Shown piece by piece: positions 1-9,339 of a DNA stretch of 64,000 bases. The translations under genes were made by a program, and so were the position numbers. The notes beneath the pieces are model-generated. The model saw only the letters and a list, made by a program, of their open reading frames with translations, ran no database searches and was not told the origin of the DNA. Where the stretch lies: assembly GCF_000732615.1 (NCBI RefSeq), contig NZ_JPGL01000007.1, forward strand, positions 124,001 to 188,000, in the 5' to 3' direction. Every line of letters starts with the position of its first letter. Positions within the stretch are counted from its first letter, which is position 1. Source of the stretch: Burkholderia paludis. Lineage in GTDB: Bacteria > Pseudomonadota > Gammaproteobacteria > Burkholderiales > Burkholderiaceae.

Positions 1-665
1 CGACGTACCGCGGACTGACGTTCGGCGCGATGTACGGGTTCTCGAACACCGCCGGCCAGTTCTCCAACAATGCGGCCTGGAGTGCCGGGGTGTCGTACGC
101 GAACGGGCCGCTCAAACTCGGCGCGGGCTACCTGAAGATCAGCCGCGATCGCAACTCGCCGAACCCGAACGGCGCGCTCAGCACGGTCGACGGTTCGGCG
201 ACGATCACGGGCGGCAACCAGCAGATCTGGGCCGCGGCCGGCCGTTATGCCTTCGGGCCGCATTCGGTCGGCGCCGCGTGGTCGCACTCGACCACCGACG
301 GCGTGACGGGCGTGCTCCAGGGCGGCAGCATCGCCCCGCTGAAGGGCGAATCGCTGGTGTTCGACAACTTCACGGTCGACGGCCGCTTCTTCGTCACGCG
401 CGCGTTGAGCCTCTCGGCCGCGTACACGTACACGATGGGCCGCTTCGACACGCGCACGGGCCAGACGCGCCCGAAATGGAACCAGGTCGTCGCGCAGGCC
501 GACTACGCGCTGTCGAAGCGCACGGACGCGTACCTCGAAGGCGTCTACCAGAGCGTGAGCGGCGGCAACGGCAATCCCGCGTTCAACGCAACCGTCTGGA
601 CGCTGACGCCGTCGGCGAACAGCAACCAGGTCGTCGTCGCGCTGGGGCTGCGCCACAAGTTCTGA
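1..665 (+). CDS. Gram-negative porin, C-terminal part (5' end outside window)
   Basis: The reading frame is open from the first base of the window, so this is the C-terminal part (about 220 residues) of a trimeric outer-membrane porin of the OmpC-like family common in Burkholderia. Visible signs are alternating beta-strand segments rich in Tyr, Gly and Ala, several YxxG-type strand ends, and a last strand ending ...ALGLRHKF, with the terminal Phe that the BAM complex recognises. Porins of this family are usually 350-400 residues, so about 40% is missing. It would let small solutes cross the outer membrane; the substrate cannot be told. A strong hairpin about 130 bases downstream probably ends the transcript. 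Confidence 0.93.
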   Translation, partial: TYRGLTFGAMYGFSNTAGQFSNNAAWSAGVSYANGPLKLGAGYLKISRDRNSPNPNGALSTVDGSATITGGNQQIWAAAGRYAFGPHSVGAAWSHSTTDGVTGVLQGGSIAPLKGESLVFDNFTVDGRFFVTRALSLSAAYTYTMGRFDTRTGQTRPKWNQVVAQADYALSKRTDAYLEGVYQSVSGGNGNPAFNATVWTLTPSANSNQVVVALGLRHKF

Positions 666-1299
666 TCGTGCAGCCTGCGCGCGGACGCCATCCGTTCCGC
701 GTGCAGGCCGATCGCTGCCCGCATCCGGAAGTCATCGGCGTGCCCTGGCCCCTGAGCCCGCGCACGCCGAAACCTCGCTTTCGGACGGGTTGGCAACCGC
801 CCGGCGACTGGCCGGGCGGTTGCCCTCGGGCCCGCGCCATCCCACGGCTCGGCCCACGATCTTGCAAGGCGCTCGTTCCGGAACAAGCGCCCCGTGATGC
901 AGAACCGCTACGCGCCGCGCGACACGCTCACGTCGCCGCAAGCACGCGCGACCGGTCGCGCCCCGCGCCGCAACATGCGGCGCGACGACCCGCGCCCGCC
1001 GCGCCGGCGTCGTACCCGCTACACCCGCTCGGGAGCAGGAATGCCCTCCCGATCATCGCGCCGACGCAAAAAATGCGAAGCAACTGGTCACGTTGCGACA
1101 TTTTTCCTAATCTGATTGCAGCGACGCCGTGCTTCGGCGTTCCGGCCGCAACATGCTTTCATCCGGCTTGTCGCACATCGCCGGCAGACGAACCCGCATC
1201 ACGCCGGCGAGGCCCGACCGTTCGCGCCGTCGCGGCCGGCGCGCGTGCGCGGGTCACACGCGCCCCGCCATGAACGCAGTCAATCGCTGGAGACGAACG
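666..1299. other. Intergenic region between porin and Pal-like gene
   Basis: About 630 bases without a convincing gene. It holds the hairpin listed separately. Its second half has low-complexity GC-rich sequence and then an AT-richer stretch around 1070-1115 that could carry the promoter of the Pal-like gene. Short frames on both strands are Arg/Pro-rich and have no start signals, typical of shadow frames. Confidence 0.6.
792..824 (+). terminator. Hairpin downstream of porin
   Basis: A perfect 14-bp inverted repeat (left arm 792-805, right arm 811-824) with a 5-base loop lies 127 bases after the porin stop. It has no T-tract, so it is terminator-like rather than a classic intrinsic terminator. 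Confidence 0.6.
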
Positions 1300-1791
1300 A
1301 TGAGCAAATTGAACCGATTTGCGGTCCTGGCAGCCTTCGTACTGCTTGCCGGCTGCCATCACGCGGCGAAAACCCCCGAGAATGCCGGCATGGCGCAGAC
1401 GCCGTCGCGCGAAGCCGTCGCAACGGTGATGGCCGACGATCTCGACAATCCGAACAGCCCGCTCGCGAAGCGCAGCATCTACTTCGATTTCGACCAGTAC
1501 TCCGTCAAGCCCGAATACCAGTCGCTGCTGCAGGCGCATGCCGACTACCTGCGCAGCCATCCGTCGCGGCACGTGCTGATCCAGGGCAACACGGACGAGC
1601 GCGGCACGTCCGAATACAACCTCGCGCTCGGCGAGCGCCGTTCGCAGGCGGTGGCGAGTGTGCTTGAAACGCTCGGCGTGCCGGCCGCGCAACTCGAGGC
1701 GGTCAGCCTCGGCAAGGAAAAGCCGGTCGGGCTCGGTCACGACGAGGAGTCGTGGGCCCAGAATCGCCGGGCCGATCTCGTCTATCGCTGA
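1300..1791 (+). CDS. OmpA/Pal-family peptidoglycan-associated lipoprotein
   Basis: A 163-residue protein with a lipoprotein signal peptide (lipobox LLAGC, Cys about residue 19) followed by an OmpA-like domain from about residue 55. Pal hallmarks are visible: YFDFDQYSVKPEY, the peptidoglycan-binding stretch GNTDERGTSEYNLALGERR, and a final RRADLVYR. It should be anchored in the outer membrane and bind peptidoglycan. The start at 1300 is chosen because GGAGA sits 6-7 bases upstream; an in-frame ATG at 1270 lacks this. It is not next to tolB or ybgF, so it is likely a paralogue of the main Pal of the Tol-Pal system. The N-terminal linker differs from typical Pal. Confidence 0.9.
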   Translation: MSKLNRFAVLAAFVLLAGCHHAAKTPENAGMAQTPSREAVATVMADDLDNPNSPLAKRSIYFDFDQYSVKPEYQSLLQAHADYLRSHPSRHVLIQGNTDERGTSEYNLALGERRSQAVASVLETLGVPAAQLEAVSLGKEKPVGLGHDEESWAQNRRADLVYR

Positions 1792-1930
1792 TCGCGCGCG
1801 GCTGTACGCCGGCGGCCCGGGAGGATGAGGCGGCGGCGACTGAAAAGCCGCCGCGCGAGGTCGGGCGGCACATCGCGCGCGAGCGCCGGACACCGGCCGC
1901 CTCGCGCGCGCTGCCCGCTCCGGGCGCGAC

Positions 1931-3190
1931 TTAACGCATGGCCTTCACGTCGGCCGGCGTGACGCTCGCGGGCTGGCCGCCCCACGTCGCGCGCAGGTAG
2001 TTCGCGAGCTGCGCGAGTTCGTCGTCGCTCAGCGTGTGCGCGAAACCCGGCATCGGCTGCAGGTTTTCGAAGCCCGCAAACTTCTGCTCGCCGATGCCGT
2101 CGAGCATCGCGACCAGCAGGTTGCGCGGGTCGCCCTGGCGCACTGTCGAATTGCCGTTCATCGGCACCGCCACGTGCGGCTTGCCTTCGCCGTTGAAGCC
2201 GTGACAGCCGGCGCAGACCGCGAGATAGACCGAGCGTCCGGCCGCGAGCTGCGCGGCGTCGGCCGACACCGGCTTCACCGGTTGCGGCGCGGGCGGCGTA
2301 TCGCCGAGCAGGTACACGGACAGCCCGCGCAGGTCGTCCTTCGTCAGGTACTGCGTGCTCAGGTGCACGACCGGGTACATCTCGCCGAACGCCGAGCCTT
2401 GCGGCGCGATGCCGACGCCGAAGAACGTCTGCAGGTCGGTGCCCGTCCAGCCGCGCGCGGCGAGACCGGCCGGCGTGATGTCCGGCGCGGCCACGCGGCC
2501 GAGCGCGGCGCCCGCGAACGGCTTCGCGCCGTCGAGCTGGCCCGTGAACGCGCGCGGCGTATGGCATTCCGCGCAGTGCCCGAGCGCGCCCGCCAGGTAG
2601 CGGCCGCGCTGCCAGTCGGCGGACTGGCCGGCCGATGCGTCGGGCAGGCTGTCCTTCAGGAACAGCATGTCCCAGAAGACCATCCCGAAGCGCAGGTTGT
2701 AGGGGAACTTCAGCTCGTGTTCGCGGTTCTCCTGCGCGACCGGCGTGACGGTCTTCAGGTAGGCGTACATCGCGTCGGAATCGGCGCGTGTGAGCTGCCG
2801 GTACGACGTGTACGGCATCGACGGATACAGCCGCTTGCCCGGCGCCTTGCCGTCATGCAGCGCCGCGTAGAAATCGTCCGCGCTCCAGTTGCCGATCCCG
2901 TGATCCTTGTCGGGCGTGATGTTCGAGCCGTAGAACGTGCCGAACGGCGATTCGAGCGCCGCGCCGCCGGCGAACGGCGCGCCGTCCTTCGCGGTGTGGC
3001 AGGCCGCGCAGTCGGCGGCCTTGACGAGATAGCGGCCGCGCGCGACCGGGTCGGCGCCGGGTGCGCCGGACGCCGCGCTCGAGGCCGGCGCGTCATGGCC
3101 GCCGCAGGCGGCGAGCAGCAGCGCGCTGGCGGCCGCGAGCGCGGGCAGGCCCGCGGCCCGCGCGACACGATGGGCGAATGTGCGTTTCAT
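1931..3190 (-). CDS. Tri-heme cytochrome c subunit of periplasmic dehydrogenase
   Basis: A 419-residue exported protein with a signal peptide ending in a lipobox-like LLLAAC and three CxxCH heme c sites (CAACH, CAECH, CAGCH). This layout is that of the cytochrome subunits of membrane-bound alcohol, gluconate and aldehyde dehydrogenases, which hand electrons to the ubiquinol or oxidase chain. It is the last gene of a three-gene operon: its ATG overlaps the stop of the 2Fe-2S subunit as ATGA, implying translational coupling. It is the likely electron acceptor for the molybdenum hydroxylase encoded upstream. The start is fixed by the overlap and by the signal peptide that follows at once. Confidence 0.95.
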   Translation of the reverse strand: MKRTFAHRVARAAGLPALAAASALLLAACGGHDAPASSAASGAPGADPVARGRYLVKAADCAACHTAKDGAPFAGGAALESPFGTFYGSNITPDKDHGIGNWSADDFYAALHDGKAPGKRLYPSMPYTSYRQLTRADSDAMYAYLKTVTPVAQENREHELKFPYNLRFGMVFWDMLFLKDSLPDASAGQSADWQRGRYLAGALGHCAECHTPRAFTGQLDGAKPFAGAALGRVAAPDITPAGLAARGWTGTDLQTFFGVGIAPQGSAFGEMYPVVHLSTQYLTKDDLRGLSVYLLGDTPPAPQPVKPVSADAAQLAAGRSVYLAVCAGCHGFNGEGKPHVAVPMNGNSTVRQGDPRNLLVAMLDGIGEQKFAGFENLQPMPGFAHTLSDDELAQLANYLRATWGGQPASVTPADVKAMR

Positions 3191-3921
3191 GCGGCGTCCT
3201 TCACGAGTCCCGGCGTCGTCAGCACCACATCCTTGACGGCTTCGTAGTAGCGGACATAGCCCGTGCAGCGGCAGATGTGTGCATCGAGCGCCGCGGTGAT
3301 CGTGCGCTCGACGTCGGCCTTCGCGATCGGCTCGCGCATCAGGCGCTCGATCAGCACGGTCGCCGCGTTGACGAAGCCCGGCGTGCAGTAGCCGCACTGG
3401 AAGCTGAAATGCTCGAGGAACTTCTGCTGGATCGGCGACAGCTCGACCACTTCGCCCGCGTCGTTGCGCTTCGCGTGCCCTTCGATCGTGCGGATCGAGC
3501 GGCCGTGGAAGAAGTGCGCGCCGGTGATGCAGGTGCGCATTTCCTCGCTCGTGCCGTCCGGCTTGTCGACGATCACGACGCATGCGTGGCAGATGCCCTG
3601 CCCGCAGCCGAGCCGCGAGCCGGTGAGGCCCGCATATTCGTGCAGGAACTCGATCATCATCAGCCCCTCGGGCACCTGCATCGGGCCGACGGACTTGCCG
3701 TTGATATTGACCGACAGCGGCTTCTGCTGGAAGCGGACGAGCGGACGCTCGACCGCGGCCGGCGCCGGCGCCGGCGCCGATGCCGATGCCGATGCCGATG
3801 CCGATGCCGATGCCGGTACGGCGGACGCCGGCATGGCCGGCGCGGATGCCGGAGCGGCCGAAGCCGCGCCCGGCGCGGCGGCGGCGCTCGCCGCCGACGC
3901 TGCGGTTTGGGCGGTCGTCAT
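3187..3921 (-). CDS. (2Fe-2S)-binding small subunit of xanthine dehydrogenase-family enzyme
   Basis: A 244-residue protein with a long Ala/Ser/Pro N-terminal extension (about residues 1-60) and then the two-domain iron-sulfur subunit of molybdenum hydroxylases. The plant-ferredoxin-like cluster site is CGQGICHAC plus a later Cys (RTCIT); the second, helical domain has CGYCTPG and CRCTGY. The family (IorA, CoxS, NicA type) shuttles electrons from Mo to the next carrier, here the tri-heme cytochrome. ATGA overlaps join it to both neighbours, with AGGAGGT just before its own start. The extension contains a hexanucleotide repeat encoding alternating Ala-Ser and Ala-Pro and is absent from standard homologues of about 150-170 residues. 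No signal peptide is seen; export by piggyback on the Tat-targeted large subunit is inferred. Confidence 0.95.
   Translation of the reverse strand: MTTAQTAASAASAAAAPGAASAAPASAPAMPASAVPASASASASASASAPAPAPAAVERPLVRFQQKPLSVNINGKSVGPMQVPEGLMMIEFLHEYAGLTGSRLGCGQGICHACVVIVDKPDGTSEEMRTCITGAHFFHGRSIRTIEGHAKRNDAGEVVELSPIQQKFLEHFSFQCGYCTPGFVNAATVLIERLMREPIAKADVERTITAALDAHICRCTGYVRYYEAVKDVVLTTPGLVKDAA
3752..3811 (-). repeat. Hexanucleotide tandem repeat inside 2Fe-2S subunit gene
   Basis: Six GCCGAT units (3776-3811) adjoin about four GCCGGC units. On the coding strand they encode Ala-Ser and Ala-Pro dipeptide runs in the N-terminal extension. Units of six bases allow length change without frameshift. 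Confidence 0.9.
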
Positions 3922-6794
3922 GCGAGCACCTCCTGAATTTTTTGCGGGGTCACCGGCAGATCGGTGAAACGATGGCCGATCGCGTGCGCGATCCCGTTCA
4001 CGATCGCGCCGACGACGGGAATCATCACCACTTCGGCGACGCCCTTCGGCGGATCGGTCTCGGACAGCGGCGGCAGCACGTCGCCCGTCTGGGTCCAGAC
4101 GGCGACATCGGACGCGCGCGGCAACTGGTATCGGTTGAAGTTCCACGTGCCGTTGCCGGGGCCGTCCTCGTAGAGCGGCAGGTATTCGTGCAGCGCGTGG
4201 CCGATACCCATCGCGAGGCCGCCCTGCAACTGGCCCGACACGAGTTGCGGCGAAATCTGGTTGCCGCATTCCATGATCGAGTGGTGCGTGAGCAGTTCGA
4301 CCTTGCCGGTCGCTTCGTGCACGGCCAGCTCGACCAGCGTGCCGACCGCCGTGTAGTACGTGACGGCCGCGTTGTTGCGGCTCGTCGGCGGAATGAACAC
4401 GCGCTTGCGGTCCAGCACGCGATAGCCGTTCGCGGTCTGCGCGAGCGAGCCGCGCATCGCGGTCGCGCCGGCGGGCGCGGCGGTGCCGGGCACCGGGCCG
4501 TTGTCGCCCGTCCTCGGTGCGCCGACGCGCAGCGACAGCCCGTCGATCGGCAGGCGTTCGATTGCGCCGCCCACGTCGAACTCGGCGTCGGTCCACTGCC
4601 AGCGGTTGAACACGTGCACGACGGCGCCGGTCGGCAGGCCGAGCGCGTGCGCCTGCTTCGCGAGCTGTTCGAACGTCAGCGGCTCGAGGCCGTCGGCGGT
4701 CAGCTTGCCGTCGACCCAGCGCGCATCCTCGATACGGATCGTGTACGGCGCAGCCTGGCCGCCGCCGAGGCCGCGCGACCAGATCGACATCGCGGCCGGC
4801 CACAGCCCGTAGCGGAACACCGCGCGCGCGGCTTCGCGCGTGCTGTGCGTGAAGTAGTACGCCGAGTTCGTCGCGCTCGACGGCGACGCATAGCCCGGCG
4901 ACCAGCGCGGGTTCGCGCTCAGGCGATCCTGGTCGGCCTGCGACATGAGGTAAGGGTCGCCGCTCGTCTCGACCGGCAGGTCCGGCCACTCGGTCACGGC
5001 GACCTGTACGTCGGTCGCCGGGCGGCCGAGCCATTTCGCGACCGCGACGGCCTGCGACGTCGACATCCCGGTGCCGATCTCGGCCGCGGTGTGCCGCAGC
5101 GACACCTTGCCGTTCTCGTCGAACTCGACCTTCGCGAACGACGCTTCCGCGCCCGTGCCGAAATCCTTCTGCACGCACGCGAAGCCGACGCCGTAGCGCC
5201 TGCCCGGGTTCGCCGCCTCGAATTCGGCCTTGCGCGCGGCGCGGCGCGTCCACAGCGGATGCTGTTTCGCGCGCTCCAGCACTTCGTCGACGCGCAGCGC
5301 GCCGGCGGGAATCGCGCCCTGCGTGTTCTTCATCCCCGAACGCAGCGCATTGCGCAGCCGGAAATCGATCGGGTCGATGTTCAGTTGCGCGGCGATCTCG
5401 TCGACCGCCATCTCGGTCGCCGCCATGCTCTGCAGCGTGCCGTAGCCGCGCGCGGAACCGGCGTCGATCGCGCGCGACGCGATCGCGACCGCGGCCAGGT
5501 CGCTCTTCGGGAAGTAGTAGATCGACTGCGCGGCCGTCGCGCCGACCATCGCGACCGACGGCGAGAAGTTGCAGCGCCCGCCGCCGTTCGCCTCGAAGTC
5601 GCCCTTGAACGACTGCAGCAGGCCCGTGTTGCGGTCGACCGCGATCCGGTAATGCATCTTGAACGCGTGACGCTTCAGCGACGTCTGGAACTGCTCGTAG
5701 CGGTCGTTCGCGAAGCGCACCGGACGGCCGTCCGCGTACAGCGCGCAGACGAGGCCGTAGAACGGCACGTTGAAGTGATCCTTGGAGCCGTAGCCGACCG
5801 TGTAGCACGGATGCACGAACAGCTTCTTCACCGGGAAGCGGCATTTCGCGACCATCGCGGCCGCGTTCTCCGCCACTTCGAGCGGCGACTGGGTCGGCAC
5901 GACGAGGTGCAGCGACTGCGTCGCGGCGTCGTACCAGCAGTTCGCGTTGTCGGGTTCGAGCGCGGACGTGTCGACCGACTGCGTGTTGTACTCGCGGTCG
6001 AACACCAGCCAGTCGGCCGACGGACGGTCGAGCTCGGCGGCGATCTGCCCCGCGAGGAACATGCCCTGCTCGTCGAGCTTGCCGTGCTCCTTGCCGTCCG
6101 GCCACACCGGCAGGTGCTTGCGCATCATGCTCGGGAAGATCGGCGCGTCCTTCAGGCTCGAATAGACGTCGTCGTCGTAGGCCGTCTTGCCGCCCACGCG
6201 CACGTAGCGGAACGTGCCCCACGGATCGCGCTCGAGCGGGCCCGTGACCGCGCCGTAGCGGATCACGTCGTCGCGGAACTTGAGCGCGTTCTTCGCGAAG
6301 CGGAAGCGCGCGAAGTCGTGGTAGATGAGGATCGCGACCGCCTGGCCCAGATACGCGGGCGTCTTGCCGGCAGGCAGCAGCATGTCGTCGCCGTAGAACG
6401 CGGGGAACGCGATGCCGTCGCGCGCGAGATCGTCGGCCGTGACCACGCGGTCCGGCTGCAGGTCGTCGCCGAGCAACGCGAGGTCGAAGCCCGCGTACGC
6501 GCGGTCGGCCTGCGTGACGCGCAGGATCAGCGCATGCGACTGCTGCTGCGGCCAGTGCGGCATGTCGGCTGCGCGCACGTCACGGGCGAACACTTTCGAG
6601 CCCGTGACCTTCGCGATGCCGTCGATGCGGAATTGAGGGATGCCGGTGACGCTATCCCATTTGACGGGAGTGAGGAGTTTTTCTTCGAAGAGCGCCGCGA
6701 ATGCGCGGCTGCCCAGGGGCGCGACGTACACTGCAACGCCCGCCAGCACGCTGGCTTTCAGAAACCCCCGCCGTGACAGGCCGTGGTTTTTCAT
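3918..6794 (-). CDS. Molybdopterin-binding large subunit, xanthine dehydrogenase family, Tat-exported
   Basis: A 958-residue protein starting with a twin-arginine signal (SRRGFLKASVLAG) and carrying the two Mo-cofactor-binding domains of the xanthine dehydrogenase/CoxL superfamily, typical of periplasmic isoquinoline 1-oxidoreductase beta-type or aldehyde dehydrogenase subunits. Motifs such as the GSARGYG loop, EIGTGMSTSQA and the C-terminal YxxLPRASDV are visible. Substrate cannot be told; an aldehyde or N-heterocycle is likely. It is the first gene of the operon with the 2Fe-2S and cytochrome subunits; the stop overlaps the next start (ATGA). The start is supported by AGGAGG 10 bases upstream and the Tat signal. 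A 7+7 palindrome lies about 100 bases upstream. Confidence 0.95.
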   Translation of the reverse strand: MKNHGLSRRGFLKASVLAGVAVYVAPLGSRAFAALFEEKLLTPVKWDSVTGIPQFRIDGIAKVTGSKVFARDVRAADMPHWPQQQSHALILRVTQADRAYAGFDLALLGDDLQPDRVVTADDLARDGIAFPAFYGDDMLLPAGKTPAYLGQAVAILIYHDFARFRFAKNALKFRDDVIRYGAVTGPLERDPWGTFRYVRVGGKTAYDDDVYSSLKDAPIFPSMMRKHLPVWPDGKEHGKLDEQGMFLAGQIAAELDRPSADWLVFDREYNTQSVDTSALEPDNANCWYDAATQSLHLVVPTQSPLEVAENAAAMVAKCRFPVKKLFVHPCYTVGYGSKDHFNVPFYGLVCALYADGRPVRFANDRYEQFQTSLKRHAFKMHYRIAVDRNTGLLQSFKGDFEANGGGRCNFSPSVAMVGATAAQSIYYFPKSDLAAVAIASRAIDAGSARGYGTLQSMAATEMAVDEIAAQLNIDPIDFRLRNALRSGMKNTQGAIPAGALRVDEVLERAKQHPLWTRRAARKAEFEAANPGRRYGVGFACVQKDFGTGAEASFAKVEFDENGKVSLRHTAAEIGTGMSTSQAVAVAKWLGRPATDVQVAVTEWPDLPVETSGDPYLMSQADQDRLSANPRWSPGYASPSSATNSAYYFTHSTREAARAVFRYGLWPAAMSIWSRGLGGGQAAPYTIRIEDARWVDGKLTADGLEPLTFEQLAKQAHALGLPTGAVVHVFNRWQWTDAEFDVGGAIERLPIDGLSLRVGAPRTGDNGPVPGTAAPAGATAMRGSLAQTANGYRVLDRKRVFIPPTSRNNAAVTYYTAVGTLVELAVHEATGKVELLTHHSIMECGNQISPQLVSGQLQGGLAMGIGHALHEYLPLYEDGPGNGTWNFNRYQLPRASDVAVWTQTGDVLPPLSETDPPKGVAEVVMIPVVGAIVNGIAHAIGHRFTDLPVTPQKIQEVLA

Positions 6795-7271
6795 TGGGGG
6801 GAACCTCCTGATACGGCTCGGACGGCGATCGGATGTCGCGACGTTCGGAGCGGCGCGCATTCTGGCATTGTTCTCGATATATCGCCTATAGTATTTCTCG
6901 CATGAAATACTTATTGGATTACTTATAACGGTGCGCAGCCGGGCTGCGACAGCCGGTCGCGGGGCGGAATTCTTCGACGCGCCTCGGGTTCGCCGCCGTT
7001 TCGACGGTGCCGGACACGCACTGCACGCATACCCGCCACGCACTGCGGCGGGTTCCGCCGTCGCCGAAACCCGCGCCGTTCCCGACGATGCCGCGAGCGC
7101 GCCGACGCCTGCGCAAGCCGCTCGCGGGCGCGGTTCGCGACGGCGGCCGGCGGCGCTCCCGCTCCGCATTTGTTTCATGGTAATGTCGTGCGCATCCGGC
7201 TTGGGCGGGCTTCCGTCATGCGCCATGCGGGCGCCGCCAGCCATCGCGACATCGTGTCGAGGTCAAAAACC
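6795..7271. other. Divergent intergenic region, Mo-hydroxylase operon / diguanylate cyclase
   Basis: About 480 bases. The part next to the operon (6840-6930) is clearly AT-rich for this genome and holds a palindromic operator candidate with a TACTAT/TATAGG-like element beside it on the minus strand. The rest is GC-rich with only shadow frames. Confidence 0.6.
6891..6910. promoter_or_regulatory. Palindromic operator candidate, TATTTC-N6-GAAATA type
   Basis: A perfect inverted repeat GTATTTC-N6-GAAATAC in an AT-rich promoter-like stretch upstream of the molybdenum hydroxylase operon. The same half-sites with the same 6-base spacing occur twice at 22894-22943 before a hydrolase-MarR operon, so a MarR- or TetR-type repressor is inferred. 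Confidence 0.6.
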
Positions 7272-8822
7272 ATGGCAGTCAGGGCGTCTCTCCTGCACTC
7301 CGTTCTCGCCACTCCCCCCTCCGGCAATCACCGCGTGACGGCCGCGCTGCGCCCGTCGATGCTCGTCACCCTGTTCGAGGACGTCCGCCCGATGGCGCTG
7401 TCCGGGCTCGCGAGCAATTTCGTCGCGGCCGTCGCGCTGATCCGGCTGCAGCAGCTCTGGTGCCTCGCGTGGCTGATCGCCGACGTCGGCCTGCTCGCCG
7501 CGCGGCTCACGATCGCGCGCACCTACGCGGCCCGGCGCGACGCCGGCGACGACCGCCCCGAATACTGGGCGATGCGCTATGCGCCCGTGTCGCTCGTCGC
7601 GTGCTTCGTGCTCGGCCTCGGCGTGATGGGCTGTCTGCAGGCCGTCGACGTCGAACTCGGCACGCTGTCGGTGATGGTCGCGGGCGGCGTGTTCGGCGGG
7701 ATCGCGTCGCGCAATTCGGCGCTGCCCCGGCTCGCGATGACGCAGGTCACGCTCGGCGTGCTGCCGATCGGCGCGGGCGCGCTGCTGGCCCACCGGGCCG
7801 GCGCGTGGCTGCTGCTGCCGCCGCTCGCGATCTATCTCGCGGCGCTGCGCACGGTCGTCCAGCGTCACTATCGCGTGCTCGTCGCGCTGATCGCCGCGCG
7901 CCAGCGCAATGCCGAACTCGTCGCGCGCTTCGACGCGGCGCTCACCTACATGCCGCACGGCCTGTGCGTGATCGACGGCGAGCACCGCGTGATCGTCGCG
8001 AACCGGCGCACCGCGCAACTGTTCGGCTCGCCGCGCGAGATCATGCTCGATACGCCGCTGCCGGAGGTCGTCGCGGCGCTCGGCCCGACCGCCGCGACCG
8101 ATCCGGGCGCTATCGCCCTCGCCGCGCAGTGCGGGATCTGGCTGGCCTGCGACGAGCCCGTGCCGCTCGAGATCGCGCTTCCGGACGGCCGCCAGCTCGA
8201 ACTGACCCGCCACCGCGTGCCGGACGGCAACGCGGTGATCATCGTCGAGGACGTCACCGCGCGCCGCCGGACCGAGCAGCACATCCGCCATCTCGCGCGA
8301 CACGATGCGCTGACCGGCTTGCCGAACCGCCACGAGCTGCACGCCGGGCTCAAGCGGATGCTCGCCCGCCGGCCGCGCATGCCCGGCCCCTCGCTCGCCG
8401 TCATGTATCTCGACCTCGACGGCTTCAAGACGATCAACGACCGCTTCGGCCACCAGGCCGGCGACGACGTGCTCACGCAGGTCGCCGAGCGGCTCGGCAA
8501 GACGCTGCCGCACGGCGAGCTGGCCGCGCGCATCGGCGGCGACGAATTCGTCGTCGCGATCGACGACACGACGATGCAGGCGTGCTCGATTCTCGCGGCG
8601 CGCATCATCCGGCAGATCTCGGCGCCGTACACGCTGTCGGTCGGCGAGCGCGTCAGCCTCGGCATCAGCATCGGCATCGCGCTCGACGACGGTCACGGCT
8701 CCCCCGACGAACTGATCCGGCAGGCCGATAGCGCGCTGTACGACGCGAAGTCGGCCGGCAAGGGCATCTACCGCTTCTATTCGAGCGGCAGCCACCCCGT
8801 CGCGCCCGTCGCCGCGCGCTGA
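7272..8822 (+). CDS. Membrane-bound PAS-GGDEF diguanylate cyclase
   Basis: A 516-residue protein. Residues about 30-200 contain several hydrophobic helices (MASE-like sensor), followed by a PAS-like segment (about 215-325, with GLCVIDGEHRVIVANRR) and a complete GGDEF domain. The active-site motif is intact (RIGGDEFVVA, GGDEF at residues 422-426) with the upstream LTGLPNR motif. It should make cyclic di-GMP at the inner membrane. The usual RxxD product-inhibition site just before GGDEF is not present (HGEL instead). There is no EAL domain. The ATG at 7272 is chosen for a GAGG 9 bases upstream; an earlier in-frame start would add a non-hydrophobic, Arg-rich stretch. Confidence 0.92.
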   Translation: MAVRASLLHSVLATPPSGNHRVTAALRPSMLVTLFEDVRPMALSGLASNFVAAVALIRLQQLWCLAWLIADVGLLAARLTIARTYAARRDAGDDRPEYWAMRYAPVSLVACFVLGLGVMGCLQAVDVELGTLSVMVAGGVFGGIASRNSALPRLAMTQVTLGVLPIGAGALLAHRAGAWLLLPPLAIYLAALRTVVQRHYRVLVALIAARQRNAELVARFDAALTYMPHGLCVIDGEHRVIVANRRTAQLFGSPREIMLDTPLPEVVAALGPTAATDPGAIALAAQCGIWLACDEPVPLEIALPDGRQLELTRHRVPDGNAVIIVEDVTARRRTEQHIRHLARHDALTGLPNRHELHAGLKRMLARRPRMPGPSLAVMYLDLDGFKTINDRFGHQAGDDVLTQVAERLGKTLPHGELAARIGGDEFVVAIDDTTMQACSILAARIIRQISAPYTLSVGERVSLGISIGIALDDGHGSPDELIRQADSALYDAKSAGKGIYRFYSSGSHPVAPVAAR

Positions 8823-9063
8823 ACCCGCCGCGCAAGCGCCCCGTCGACCGGCGTTGGCCGCCGGCCGCCGCCGCTCACGATGATTCAATTCTGAAACGTC
8901 CGGCGCGACCGCGCGCGTGTCACGTGACATGTTCCGTAACATCGCCACGCCAGGTCGACGAAATTGAACGAAGATAGGCGCGGGATCAACGGAATTTCCG
9001 GAAATCCTCGACTGGCATCCTTATTGCTCCTTGATGGGGAAAGAACACCTCAGGGAGCCCAAC

Positions 9064-9339
9064 ATGAACACCGTCGAAGTCCTCAGCCGTGCCGAAACGA
9101 TCGATGAGATGGAAGTCATCGACGGCGCATCGCTGATCCGCCGGCTCGTTTCCGAGCGCCGCCTGCCGCCCGCCCGCGAGGCCGCGTGCGTCGACAATCC
9201 GCCGCTGACGCTGTACGGCGCGTTTCGCCAGGGCGTCGCCGATCACGGCGCGCGGCGTGCGAATCCGTATCGCGCCGGCAGCCGCTTCTGGGCGCTGTGG
9301 GAAGAAGGACGTCTCGAAGCTGAAACATCGGGCCGCTAA
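9064..9339 (+). CDS. Small conserved hypothetical protein
   Basis: A 91-residue soluble protein with no signal peptide or membrane segment. The start has a good ribosome site (AGGGAG, 6 bases). The sequence has an acidic N-terminal half and a Pro/Arg/Gly-rich C-terminal half ending in SRFWALWEEGRLEAETSGR. I recognise no domain. It stands alone between two unrelated genes. GC and codon use match the neighbours, so it looks like a real, resident gene. Confidence 0.7.
   Translation: MNTVEVLSRAETIDEMEVIDGASLIRRLVSERRLPPAREAACVDNPPLTLYGAFRQGVADHGARRANPYRAGSRFWALWEEGRLEAETSGR

Noticed and set aside
3187-6222. Long open frame overlapping the Mo large subunit in another frame
   Set aside because: The Arg-rich translation is a shadow of the high-GC coding frame; only its end, the 2Fe-2S subunit, is real.
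9031-9339. Earlier start for the small protein at 9064
   Set aside because: The upstream codons lack a ribosome site; AGGGAG supports 9064.
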